Assembly: GCA_903930145.1 (NCBI GenBank)
Contig: CAIYXP010000298.1
Location: 1-48,875, forward strand
Direction: 5' to 3'
Source: an uncultured Methylococcaceae bacterium
GTDB taxonomy: Bacteria; Pseudomonadota; Gammaproteobacteria; Methylococcales; Methylococcaceae
DNA length: 48,875 nucleotides
Position 1 is the stretch's first letter; each line of letters opens with the position of its first letter. Below the pieces are notes generated by a model. The model made no database searches. It worked only from the letters and a program-made list of their open reading frames with translations, and was not told the DNA's origin. Of the stretch, positions 1 through 7,699 are shown in pieces. The translations under genes were made by a program, and so were the position numbers.

Positions 1-81
1 CAGCTCCTCCGCCAGCCAAGGGAACAGCGAGCCTTGAATGCCGAGCCACGTCTGTGATAAAGTCTCTCTCAACCTGTTCAT
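1..81 (-). CDS. IS transposase, N-terminal fragment (runs off window)
   Basis: Reading leftwards from an ATG at 81 the frame stays open to the window edge and gives 27 residues ending QTWLGIQGSLFPWLAEEL. This resembles the N-terminus of DDE transposases that start with a short LSQTWLxIQxxLFPWLxEELG segment. Only the first residues are visible, so neither the IS family nor intactness can be judged. Its position beside other broken mobile genes (to about 1.6 kb) supports an insertion-sequence origin. Confidence 0.5.
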   Translation of the reverse strand, partial: MNRLRETLSQTWLGIQGSLFPWLAEEL

Positions 82-191
82 TTGCCGATAGATATTGTTT
101 TTTGAGAAACTTCAATTTTATCACTTTGAGCAGGTTATTACCCCCTATTTGGCCCCCTCTGCGCCACTGATTCAGCTTGCTTTAATGAATT

Positions 192-449
192 TTGCAAGTT
201 CCTCAAGTGGCTTATTTTAAGTCTTTGCGCGATTCCCTGGCCGAGCGCTTCCATTTGGCGGTGAAATCGGCGGCACTAAAAGCTTGTGCCAAACCTGCCC
301 GTTTTCCTATTGAACATTCTCCCGCCATTCGACGGGTTTTGGTTCAAGGTTTTCCTTATCTTATCTTCCGGGAGTTAAGTGGAACTATACAAATCCTTGC
401 CCTAGCCCACCAGCGTCGGCGTCCGCATTATTGGCTAGGCAGGATTTAA
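192..449 (+). pseudogene. ParE/RelE-type toxin remnant
   Basis: The translated C-terminal part (PARFPIEHSPAIRRVLVQGF, then PYLIFREL and LALAHQRRRPHYW) matches the conserved second half of ParE-family plasmid-stabilisation toxins, where a phe-pro-tyr strand and an AHxRRRPxYW tail are typical. The first half of the fold is missing: there is an in-frame stop just upstream at 186-188 and no credible start, the nominal start being a TTG. No antitoxin gene is visible between 81 and 190. I read it as a decayed toxin fragment, not an active toxin-antitoxin pair. Confidence 0.55.
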
Positions 450-497
450 TGCTATCAGTTGCATTCTGGAACGCGGTAGATACCGTCTTGCCGCCCA

Positions 498-752
498 TCA
501 TGCAAGCGCTAATTTCGGATTGAACGGCTTGCCCGATTTCAGCACGCCGAAGGCGATGTGGACGAGCTTGCGCATGGCCGCGCAAACGACGGCCTTGCCG
601 TTCTTGCCGTTGGCCTTGAGCCGCTCGCAGAAGGCGCGGACGGCGGGGTTGCGCTGCCATGCGACCATGGCTGGCATGAACAGCGCCTTGCGCAGCAGGG
701 GGTCGCCGGTCTTTGACAATCTGATCGTTCCCACGCTCCGGTACACTGCCAT
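498..752 (-). pseudogene. IS110-family transposase, C-terminal remnant
   Basis: The frame contains RLSKTGDPLLRKALFMPAMV followed by NPAVRAFCERLKANGKNGKA and a closing MRKLVHIAFGVLKSGKPF. This is the C-terminal Transposase_20 region of IS110/IS116/IS902 transposases, which have a conserved (K/R)TGxxxLRKAL motif. A full-length protein would be over 300 residues, but homology begins only around position 735 and the N-terminal DEDD catalytic domain is absent. The break lies next to the short repeat at 762-827, so the element is truncated and inactive. Confidence 0.75.
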
Positions 753-761
753 TAAGTCAGC

Positions 762-827
762 GTTCGTAGTCCCGCCTTTAGGCGGAAAACTAACCGGAAA
801 GAACCGGCTAAAGCCAGGACTACAAAC
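762..827. repeat. Miniature inverted-repeat element (about 66 bp)
   Basis: The ends GTTCGTAGTCC (762-772) and GGACTACAAAC (817-827) are inverted repeats matching at 10 of 11 positions. Inside are two small hairpins, CCGCC-TTTA-GGCGG and CCGG-AAAGAA-CCGG. The layout (terminal inverted repeats around two hairpins) is that of a non-coding REP/MITE-type sequence. It abuts the truncated IS110 remnant. No gene is seen from the end of that remnant to about 975. Confidence 0.6.
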
Positions 828-975
828 AGTTTTGACATGCGCAAAACCCTCCGGCGAGGGAACGAAATGTTGGTTGAACTTTTGGGGGATTAGTGTATCT
901 TATGGGGTGTAACGGTTTGCGGCGAGCTCGGGACGTGGGTCACCAGTCGCAAACTTGGACGGTTTGGACGCCCCC

Positions 976-1583
976 TTACCGCTCCCATCTCCAATATTTA
1001 ATTTCGCCCTGTATTTCTTTGTTGCGCTTCCGGTCCATGTACCCTTTTTGTGTCGTGGCGTAATTTGTCCTGCCTGTCCAAATTCCTGATTCTTCTTTTC
1101 CCCTATCAAATACGGCAAGGCAGGCCAATGGTTCACGCCTACCTACCTCTAAAACGGCTCAGATAATAAAGTTTATCCACACCGCCAAGCTTTCCGGGGT
1201 TCCAGCCATATTTCATCAGGCGTTTTGATGTTGACGGCGGTATACAGCAACCATGGCGCACGCTCACCTTTCATGATTTTCCATTCACCCTTTGAATTTT
1301 CAAATAGGCTCCTGTCTATCAACAATTGATTTCCAATCACGTCGGTAAATTCTTGGCTATTTCCCCCGCCAAATTCATCCATGAACCTTTCAAACAAATC
1401 TTGTTCGTTCAGGCGTGGCGAAAGCTTTTCGATTCCAGCCGGATTGCGCGGAATTGGCATTGCACAGCCAGCGTTTAGATATTTCTTCATGCTTAACAAA
1501 AAGATTCCGGCATAATTGTTTTCATCGCACCAAATGGTGCGTATTATGCCGCTTCTTACCCCCAGATGAACCGCTGTAAACAA
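976..1583 (-). pseudogene. PBECR2-type phage nuclease domain, twice frameshifted
   Basis: The first frame (1583 to 1173) carries NEQDLFERFMDEFG, then DVIGNQLLIDRSLF and a NIKTPDEIWLEP segment. This is the pattern of the phage Barnase-EndoU-ColicinE5/D-RelE-like nuclease 2 (PBECR2) domain found at the end of phage head-morphogenesis proteins. The frame stops at 1173, but the expected continuation appears in other frames: KLYYLSRF near 1155, then EPLACLAVFDRG, IWTGRTNYATTQKGYMDRKR and IQGEIKYWRW down to a stop at 976. Two frameshifts are therefore needed to restore the domain. No phage structural genes flank it. Family assignment rests on motif recall and is moderately sure. Confidence 0.6.
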
Positions 1584-1632
1584 GCCACCGCAACGGTGAA
1601 CGCTTGTCGCTTATCGCCCCCCTCCCGGCCTA

Positions 1633-1760
1633 ATTAACTTAAGGAATGTAGTCAGTCAGCCCGTATGAAGCGAAGCGGAATACGGGTTTACGAACCACTA
1701 ACATCCGGATTTCGCCGCAAAGCGGCTACATCCGGGCTGCACCTTTTACCTTAAGTTAAT
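1633..1760. repeat. MITE-like element with 12-bp terminal inverted repeats
   Basis: ATTAACTTAAGG at 1633-1644 is repeated exactly, inverted, as CCTTAAGTTAAT at 1749-1760. The 128-bp interior has two hairpins: one with CCGTAT/ATACGG arms, one with CCGGAT/ATCCGG arms. The latter resembles the abundant proteobacterial GTAGCCCGGATG-type repeat. The right terminal repeat covers the stop codon (1756-1758) of the sensor kinase gene, so the element may have supplied the kinase's present stop. There is no coding capacity. Confidence 0.65.
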
Positions 1761-4700
1761 GGCTTTGAGCCAACGCCCGGGAGAATGCCTCTAAGTCGTA
1801 GTTGAAGGCCCAATGAGTCAAGGTATCGTCGAGTGCGGCATCGATGCCTTGGATATGTTCTAGAAGTTTGCTGATCTGCTCAAAATCACCCAATTCCACG
1901 GCATCCTTCAGCGCGGCCCGCCATTCCTCGGGGCAGTCCGCGAGGCGCGTCGACACCGTGGCGAGGTGCAACAGCTTCTTTTCGGGTGACGGTTCAGCAG
2001 CCTTGACGAACCGCAGGCCGATGCGTCTTTCAAAGATGGCAAACAGATCATCGGTGCGGAATGGCTTGCAGACGAACTCATCGCAGCCGCAGGCTAGGTA
2101 GCCCTCCCTGTTCTCTTCAAAGGCACTGGCAGTGAGCGCGACCACCACGGATTTTACCGCATCGGGCCTGGTAGCCATGCGCATCTTGATTTGTCGGGTT
2201 GCCTCTTCACCGGACATGACAGGCATGCGCATATCCATGAAGATGATATGGGGTTGCCAAGCCTCCCAGATTGCCAGCGCTTCCCGTCCGTCGACCGCCT
2301 CGCGGAATTCAAGCACCGGGGGTTGCGGATTGAGCGCGTCCAGCAGTGCCAGAAGCGGGGTTCGGTTGTTCGCCAAATCGTCCACGATGAGGACACGGCA
2401 GACTGGCTGACCGGGCTCTAGGCCGACAATCGTCCGACCGACATCCGATGCCGGTTCGGTGGCGTCCACTGCACGAAGCCGCAAGGTAAAGGTGAAACAA
2501 CTGCCCTTGCCCGGCAGACTGACTGCGGTCAACTCCCCCCCCATGAGTTGGACGAACTGCTTGCTCAGGGCCAGACCTAGGCCAGTTCCTTGCTGTGCAT
2601 TACGCCCAGTGACGGTCTGGGTAAAGGGTTCGAACAGTCGCTCCAGTTCATCGGGAGCGATGCCTGGCCCTGTGTCGATGACGCTGAACTGGATTGTATC
2701 AAGCTCGGTCGCTTCGACCCGCAGCGTAACTTCGCCGACCATGGTGAACTTGACCGCATTCCCTACAAGGTTAATGAGGATTTGGCGCAGCCTCAGCGCG
2801 TCCCCTTCCACCCAGCCAGGAAGTTCTATCGCCTCGACGGTCAGGGTTAGCCCCCGGTTGCGGGCGCGTTCCGCGAAAATGGCTTCCGTTTCCGCCAGCA
2901 ACCCGGTAAGATCGAAGTGTGCCATGCGGAGTGTCATGTGCCCAGACTCGATCTTGGCCACGTCGAGAATGTCATTGATAAGGGCCAGCAGGTGCTCACC
3001 ACTGCGCTGGATAGTGTCCAAGCTTTTGCGCTGGGCGGCGGTCAAGTTGGCATCGCGAATCAAGACTTGGGAGAAGCCGAGGATGGCGTTCATGGGGGTG
3101 CGGATTTCGTGGCTCATATTGGCCAGAAAAGCCGACTTTGCCCTATTGGCCTCCTCCGCCTGTTGCTTGGCGATGAGCAATTCCTTTTGTGCCCGCTTGC
3201 GTTCCGAAATGTCACGTGACACCCCGCGCACCTCGACATGGCCTGTTTTCTCGTTCAACCAAAAGGTCATAATGACCTCCGTCGCGATCATGCGCCCGTC
3301 TTTATGGGGATGCCCCACCTCGTCGACATAGGAGTGGCCAGGCTTGGTTTGACCGGATAACAGTGCTGTCGCCCTCTGCTTCAAGACCGTCTCCAATTGA
3401 TCTGCCACCTCCGGTGTCAAAAATGCGCCTATGGGTTTTTGCACATATTCCGTGGGTGTATAACCGCACATCGTCTCGATGGAGGGGCTGATATAGGAAA
3501 AGTGCAGGGTCTCCATGTCGAGCACCCAGACCACATCTTGGATTCTCTCGGTGATGATGCGATATTTTTGTTCACTTTCGCGCAGGGCCACCCCCTGCTC
3601 GCGTAGCGCGGTGATGTCGCGATTGACACCGACCACACGCACGGGCTGGCCCTCGGGGTTCGCCTCGATGATCGCCGAGGTCTGGATGTAGCGTACCCGG
3701 CCACCCGGCAGCAGGATGCGGAAGACATCCTCGTAGGGGGCGTTGTCGCGGATGGCGGCGGACAGGACGGCCTCGGCGCGTTCCTGGTCTTCAGGATGCA
3801 GGCACTGTTTCCAGAACTCGTAGAAGAGTCCGCTCTGCCGAGTGTCCTCCGGCACCTCGTACCAGGCGCACAGCCGCTCGTCCCAGTCCAGTCTGCCGCT
3901 AGTCATTTCCCAGCTCCAGATTCCGATGTCGGCGGCCCGTGTGGCCACTTTGAGCAACCGCATGGTTTCCTGTATCCGTTTTTCCACAGCCACCCGCTCA
4001 GTGATGTCTTCCACCTGCGCAATGAAATAGAGGGGTTGGCCCTCGGCGTCGCGAACCAGTGACGGGGCGACTTGGCCATGGATGATCTTGCCATCCCGAT
4101 GGCGATAGTGCTTTTCGAAAAGCGCGCTGTCCCGGGTTCCGTTTAGCGCCCCCTGGATAAAGGCCGAGCTGAGTGCTTGGTCGTCGGGTAGTGTCAAATC
4201 GTTGACGCTCATGACTAGGAGTTCTTGCCCGCTATAGCCAAAGATCGCGCTCATCTTCTCGTTGACCTGTAGGAACCGCCCATGGACATCCACCAGACAC
4301 ATCCCGGTGTTGGCGTTGGCGAAGGCCAGCCGGAACCGCTCCTCGCTCTCGCGCAGCGCCTGTTCCCGCTGTTTAATGGCCTCTGCCATGTCCCGGAAAC
4401 AGGTGTGGATGTCGGCCAACTCCGCGAATCGGTAGTTGATGGGATCGTCGGTGGCGGGGAGTTGGCCTTGCTCTAGATTCCGCATTTTCCCGGCAAAGGA
4501 GGCCAGCGGCAGTACGAGCAGCCGGTTCAGCCGACGATTCCTGAAAAAGGCCAAGAGCATCATTAGCCCTGTGAAGATAAACGAAAAGACCAGCAAGGCG
4601 TTGCGTTGGGTAGTCAGCAGTTCCGTGGGGATCAGGGCGACGATGCGGGCTCCGATGGCGCTTTTTTGTGAAATGATGGGTATCCAATCACGGTCACCGA

Positions 4701-5379
4701 CGTTCAGCGTCCGGCTTGCGGAGGGCGCCCCCGTCCATTTTTTCAGATCGAAAGAGGGAATCTTCAGTCCGGGGCCGCTGGAGAGCATGACGAAACCGTC
4801 ATTCGCGATAAGCAGCACGGGGGTTCCGGAAAATCGCGAAAACTGGTCCATAAAGTTCTGGACATAATCGAGATTCACACGTCCCAAATACAGCCGATCC
4901 CTGCTTTGGAATGCAAAATAGACACTCGGGGCATCGTCCTCGTAGCCCCGCATGATGTCGGAATATTCCTTGCCCGTGTTGACGGATTCCAAATAACGGG
5001 CTAGCTTTCCCCCGGAAAAGGAAAAGCCGGTAAACACCTTGCTGTTTGCCGCATCCTTAAAAACCTGCACAACGCGCAGCTTCTGATCCAGCAGATAGAG
5101 GTTGGAAAAGGCTGGAAACAGTTTTAGCACATTGGGCGAGCGCTCCGCCTCGGGCAGGTCGGCGAAGGTCTCCAGACTCGCCCGGGCTTCATCAAGGCGG
5201 CTTTCCAGAAACAACTGCACCCTGGCGGCGTCGGTCAGGCGCAGTTCCAAGTATTTGCGGTTGATCCCGGCAAGGGTGAACCAGGCGGACAAAAACAGTA
5301 GGGTGGAAGCCAGAACCAGCACCGACACGTCCAGCAGGAGGTTATAGCGTCCCAAAGGGGTGCTGCGAGGATGCCTCAT
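1756..5379 (-). CDS. Hybrid sensor histidine kinase with three PAS domains and receiver
   Basis: An inner-membrane hybrid kinase of 1207 residues. Order: TM1 (about 15-38), a periplasmic sensory region (about 40-257) of Cache-like size, TM2 (about 260-280), a linker, PAS/PAC units from about 346, 476 and 603, then HisKA with the phospho-acceptor in NMSHEIRTPMNA (His about 757). HATPase follows with N box NLVGNAVKFT and G box GTGLGL (about 931), then a receiver starting CRVLIVDD with the phospho-Asp in FMDMRMP (about 1048). The last 80 residues are helical and lack a recognisable Hpt. Its ATG overlaps the stop of the upstream binding-protein gene by 4 bp, so the two are translationally coupled and the binding protein probably presents a ligand to the periplasmic domain. 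An external Hpt/response-regulator partner would be expected. The divergent diguanylate cyclase is a neighbour but not a proven target. Confidence 0.93.
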   Translation of the reverse strand: MRHPRSTPLGRYNLLLDVSVLVLASTLLFLSAWFTLAGINRKYLELRLTDAARVQLFLESRLDEARASLETFADLPEAERSPNVLKLFPAFSNLYLLDQKLRVVQVFKDAANSKVFTGFSFSGGKLARYLESVNTGKEYSDIMRGYEDDAPSVYFAFQSRDRLYLGRVNLDYVQNFMDQFSRFSGTPVLLIANDGFVMLSSGPGLKIPSFDLKKWTGAPSASRTLNVGDRDWIPIISQKSAIGARIVALIPTELLTTQRNALLVFSFIFTGLMMLLAFFRNRRLNRLLVLPLASFAGKMRNLEQGQLPATDDPINYRFAELADIHTCFRDMAEAIKQREQALRESEERFRLAFANANTGMCLVDVHGRFLQVNEKMSAIFGYSGQELLVMSVNDLTLPDDQALSSAFIQGALNGTRDSALFEKHYRHRDGKIIHGQVAPSLVRDAEGQPLYFIAQVEDITERVAVEKRIQETMRLLKVATRAADIGIWSWEMTSGRLDWDERLCAWYEVPEDTRQSGLFYEFWKQCLHPEDQERAEAVLSAAIRDNAPYEDVFRILLPGGRVRYIQTSAIIEANPEGQPVRVVGVNRDITALREQGVALRESEQKYRIITERIQDVVWVLDMETLHFSYISPSIETMCGYTPTEYVQKPIGAFLTPEVADQLETVLKQRATALLSGQTKPGHSYVDEVGHPHKDGRMIATEVIMTFWLNEKTGHVEVRGVSRDISERKRAQKELLIAKQQAEEANRAKSAFLANMSHEIRTPMNAILGFSQVLIRDANLTAAQRKSLDTIQRSGEHLLALINDILDVAKIESGHMTLRMAHFDLTGLLAETEAIFAERARNRGLTLTVEAIELPGWVEGDALRLRQILINLVGNAVKFTMVGEVTLRVEATELDTIQFSVIDTGPGIAPDELERLFEPFTQTVTGRNAQQGTGLGLALSKQFVQLMGGELTAVSLPGKGSCFTFTLRLRAVDATEPASDVGRTIVGLEPGQPVCRVLIVDDLANNRTPLLALLDALNPQPPVLEFREAVDGREALAIWEAWQPHIIFMDMRMPVMSGEEATRQIKMRMATRPDAVKSVVVALTASAFEENREGYLACGCDEFVCKPFRTDDLFAIFERRIGLRFVKAAEPSPEKKLLHLATVSTRLADCPEEWRAALKDAVELGDFEQISKLLEHIQGIDAALDDTLTHWAFNYDLEAFSRALAQSH

Positions 5380-6458
5380 TCCAGCTCTTGCCGCAAGTTT
5401 TGAATGAAATGGAAGTCGCCGTTGACATCGCCGTTACGGTCGAATGTGATCGGCCCTAGGCTGGTTTGATGCGTCGCTCCCGAAAGCAGGTATTCCTTGA
5501 CACGCTCGGGGGTGTCATAGCCCTTGGCGAAGGCATCATCCAACAGTTCCAATGCTTGCTCAACCCCGACGATCTGGACATGGGCTTCATAGCCAAAGCG
5601 TGAGCGGAATTTCTCAAAAAACGCTTCGAGCGCGGGGTTTTGGCGACGGGAAGGGTACTGGCTAGGCAGGATAATCCGCTCGATGGCATCGCCCGCAGTC
5701 TCCAGAACTTCCGGCGAACGCGCCCAAGGGGTCAGCAGGATCGGCACATCGGGATGGATATAATGAAAAAGCTGGGCGATGTTCGCGATGGCGATCTGGA
5801 AAGTGCCTGCCAGGATATACAGCGCATCGAACGGTTGCGCCATGATTTCCCGATAATCGTCGGGCCTGAATTCAGAGACCAGCAACTTGCGATGGACGAT
5901 GCGCCATTGGCCGAGTGCGTCGAGTTCAGCGGAGAAGGCCGCAAACGCCGGGTCGGTATAGGGTAGATTGCTGGTGTCCTGCAACACCAAAATACGGTGG
6001 CCCGGCATTCGGTTGACATAGCGGGCGATGGCACGCTGTTCCTGTGTTGCGTCGGGGACAATGCGCAACAGGAAGTCGTCCTTGCCGGTCAGGGCCGGAC
6101 TGGTCGAAGCCGTATTGATGGTCAGCGCCCTGGAACCCGCAAACAGGTGCGAACTGGCTAGGGCGCACTTGGAAGGGTGGGTAGTGATGAAAAAGCGCAC
6201 ACCCTGCGCCATGGCCTTCTGAATGAGGGACGCTGTTTCTTCCGGCTTGCATTCTTCGTACACCTTCAGGATTTGGACGCGGCTGTGTGGATGTTCCTCT
6301 AGGAATAATTCGGAGGCATTCGTCTCGCTGGACCCGACCATTCCCCTGGAAGTCATTTGAGCGATCGATGCCACTAACACCGGCGGTGCCTGGCTGAATT
6401 GTCGCCACAATAGCAGGGATGCCGCTATCATGATTAGCAGCACTAGAAGCTTTTTCAT
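5376..6458 (-). CDS. Periplasmic ligand-binding protein (Peripla_BP_6-like)
   Basis: A 360-residue protein with an N-terminal hydrophobic export segment (about 4-22) and the two-lobed type I periplasmic-binding fold of branched-chain amino-acid/ABC receptors. Recognisable pieces are VRFFITTHPSKCALA, an inter-lobe RILVLQDTSNLPYTDPAFA segment and a C-terminal GPITFDRNGDVNG, the usual closing strand of Leu/Ile/Val-binding proteins. No permease or ATPase genes adjoin it. Instead its stop overlaps the start of the hybrid kinase by 4 bp, so it is more likely a sensor subunit than a transport component. The ATG at 6458 is preceded by a good GGAG ribosome site. The ligand is unknown. Confidence 0.85.
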   Translation of the reverse strand: MKKLLVLLIMIAASLLLWRQFSQAPPVLVASIAQMTSRGMVGSSETNASELFLEEHPHSRVQILKVYEECKPEETASLIQKAMAQGVRFFITTHPSKCALASSHLFAGSRALTINTASTSPALTGKDDFLLRIVPDATQEQRAIARYVNRMPGHRILVLQDTSNLPYTDPAFAAFSAELDALGQWRIVHRKLLVSEFRPDDYREIMAQPFDALYILAGTFQIAIANIAQLFHYIHPDVPILLTPWARSPEVLETAGDAIERIILPSQYPSRRQNPALEAFFEKFRSRFGYEAHVQIVGVEQALELLDDAFAKGYDTPERVKEYLLSGATHQTSLGPITFDRNGDVNGDFHFIQNLRQELE

Positions 6459-6674
6459 CTGTTTCTCCGATAATTCAGCACGGCCCTACTTTTTCAAGGA
6501 ATCTTATCGGACAGCGCACCGATTTCCACCCCATGGAGAGCTTGAATGCCGTCCTATTTTATCTTTAACGCGCGACATAAAGCGAATACAATACATTACC
6601 CATGTCTTTGTGGAAGAAGTAAGCCTTTATGATAATCCCATAAAAGTTGTTGTAGCCTGAGTCAGGAGTTCTTG
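6459..6674. promoter_or_regulatory. Divergent intergenic region, binding protein/kinase versus cyclase
   Basis: This 216-bp space must hold the promoters of the leftward binding-protein/kinase pair and of the rightward diguanylate cyclase. It is AT-richer than the flanking genes. A CAGGAG ribosome site at 6663-6668 favours the ATG at 6675 over the in-frame TTG at 6672. I do not see a confident -35/-10 pair. Confidence 0.4.
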
Positions 6675-7571
6675 ATGCGAATACTGGTGGTCGATGATGT
6701 CCCGGACAATATCAGGGTACTAAGCAGGATACTGACCGATGACGGGCACGATATATCTGCTGCCACCAACGGACGACAGGCTCTCAAACTCGCTACAACC
6801 TGCTCCCCTGACCTGATATTACTGGATGTGATGATGCCAGACATGGACGGCTACGAGGTTTGCAAGCGGCTCAAGGCCGAGCCTAAGTTAGGCTCGATCC
6901 CAGTTATTTTCATTACCGCACTAACCGACGTGGAGGACGAAACACACGGACTGGATTTGGGGGCGGTTGACTACATCAGCAAGCCATTCAAGGAGGCCAT
7001 CGTCAGGGCGCGCGTCAGGACCCAACTGAAACTCAAGAGCCAGTACGACACCCTTGAAAAAATGTCCATCCTTGACGGATTGACCGGCATACCCAACAGG
7101 CGGGCTTTTGACGAACGACTCGATCAGGATTGGCGACGGTCGCTCCGCTCCGGTGAGCCCTTGGCAATGGTAATGATCGATATCGATCACTTCAAGCTGT
7201 ACAACGACACCTACGGACATCTGGCCGGTGACGACTGTCTCCGACGGGTGGCAGAAACCTTGACCAATGGACTGTATCGGGTAGGGGATTTCGTCGGGCG
7301 GTTTGGCGGGGAAGAGTTTGTGTGTCTTCTCAGTGGGATCAATACCAATGGTCTTTCTGTGGTCTCTGAAAGGCTCAGGGCGAGTATCGAGGCGCTCCAA
7401 AGACCCCATGGCGCATCGTCCACATGTCCTTGGGTGACAGTCAGTGTAGGCGCTGCGATCTGCCGACCTACGCAGGAGATGACGCCTTCCGATCTCTCCG
7501 AGGCGGCTGATCTCCAGTTGTACACCGCCAAACAGCGAGGTAGAAACCAAGTTAGTCTGACACAGCTTTGA
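6675..7571 (+). CDS. PleD-like REC-GGDEF diguanylate cyclase
   Basis: A cytoplasmic response regulator of 298 residues making c-di-GMP from two GTP. The receiver (1-120) has the acidic pair in ILVVDDV and the phospho-acceptor in LILLDVMMPDMDGYEV (Asp about 52), with a conserved Lys in YISKPFK. The GGDEF domain (about 135-298) has the active-site GGEEF (about 210) and, five residues before it, an intact RVGD inhibitory I-site (RxxD), so product inhibition is expected. It is divergent from a hybrid kinase, a possible phosphodonor. The start was chosen for its ribosome-site spacing. The downstream neighbour is convergent. Confidence 0.92.
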   Translation: MRILVVDDVPDNIRVLSRILTDDGHDISAATNGRQALKLATTCSPDLILLDVMMPDMDGYEVCKRLKAEPKLGSIPVIFITALTDVEDETHGLDLGAVDYISKPFKEAIVRARVRTQLKLKSQYDTLEKMSILDGLTGIPNRRAFDERLDQDWRRSLRSGEPLAMVMIDIDHFKLYNDTYGHLAGDDCLRRVAETLTNGLYRVGDFVGRFGGEEFVCLLSGINTNGLSVVSERLRASIEALQRPHGASSTCPWVTVSVGAAICRPTQEMTPSDLSEAADLQLYTAKQRGRNQVSLTQL

Positions 7572-7699
7572 TGCTGCCGAATAATGCGCCCAGCCAAAGA
7601 GCGACGGGGTGCAGATCATTCGTCTGCACATGGATTAACCGGACAAGAGTCGCGCCAAATCACGGTTGGCGCTCGCCGTCCATTGCCGGGCCAAGGAAA

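Noticed and set aside
900-1136. Minus-strand 78-codon frame
   Set aside because: An adjacent frame of the same stretch gives the PBECR2-like continuation (WTGRTNYATTQKG); this one matches nothing.
2459-3331. Plus-strand open frame of 290 codons
   Set aside because: Antisense to the histidine kinase core; Ser/Arg-rich composition typical of a shadow frame.
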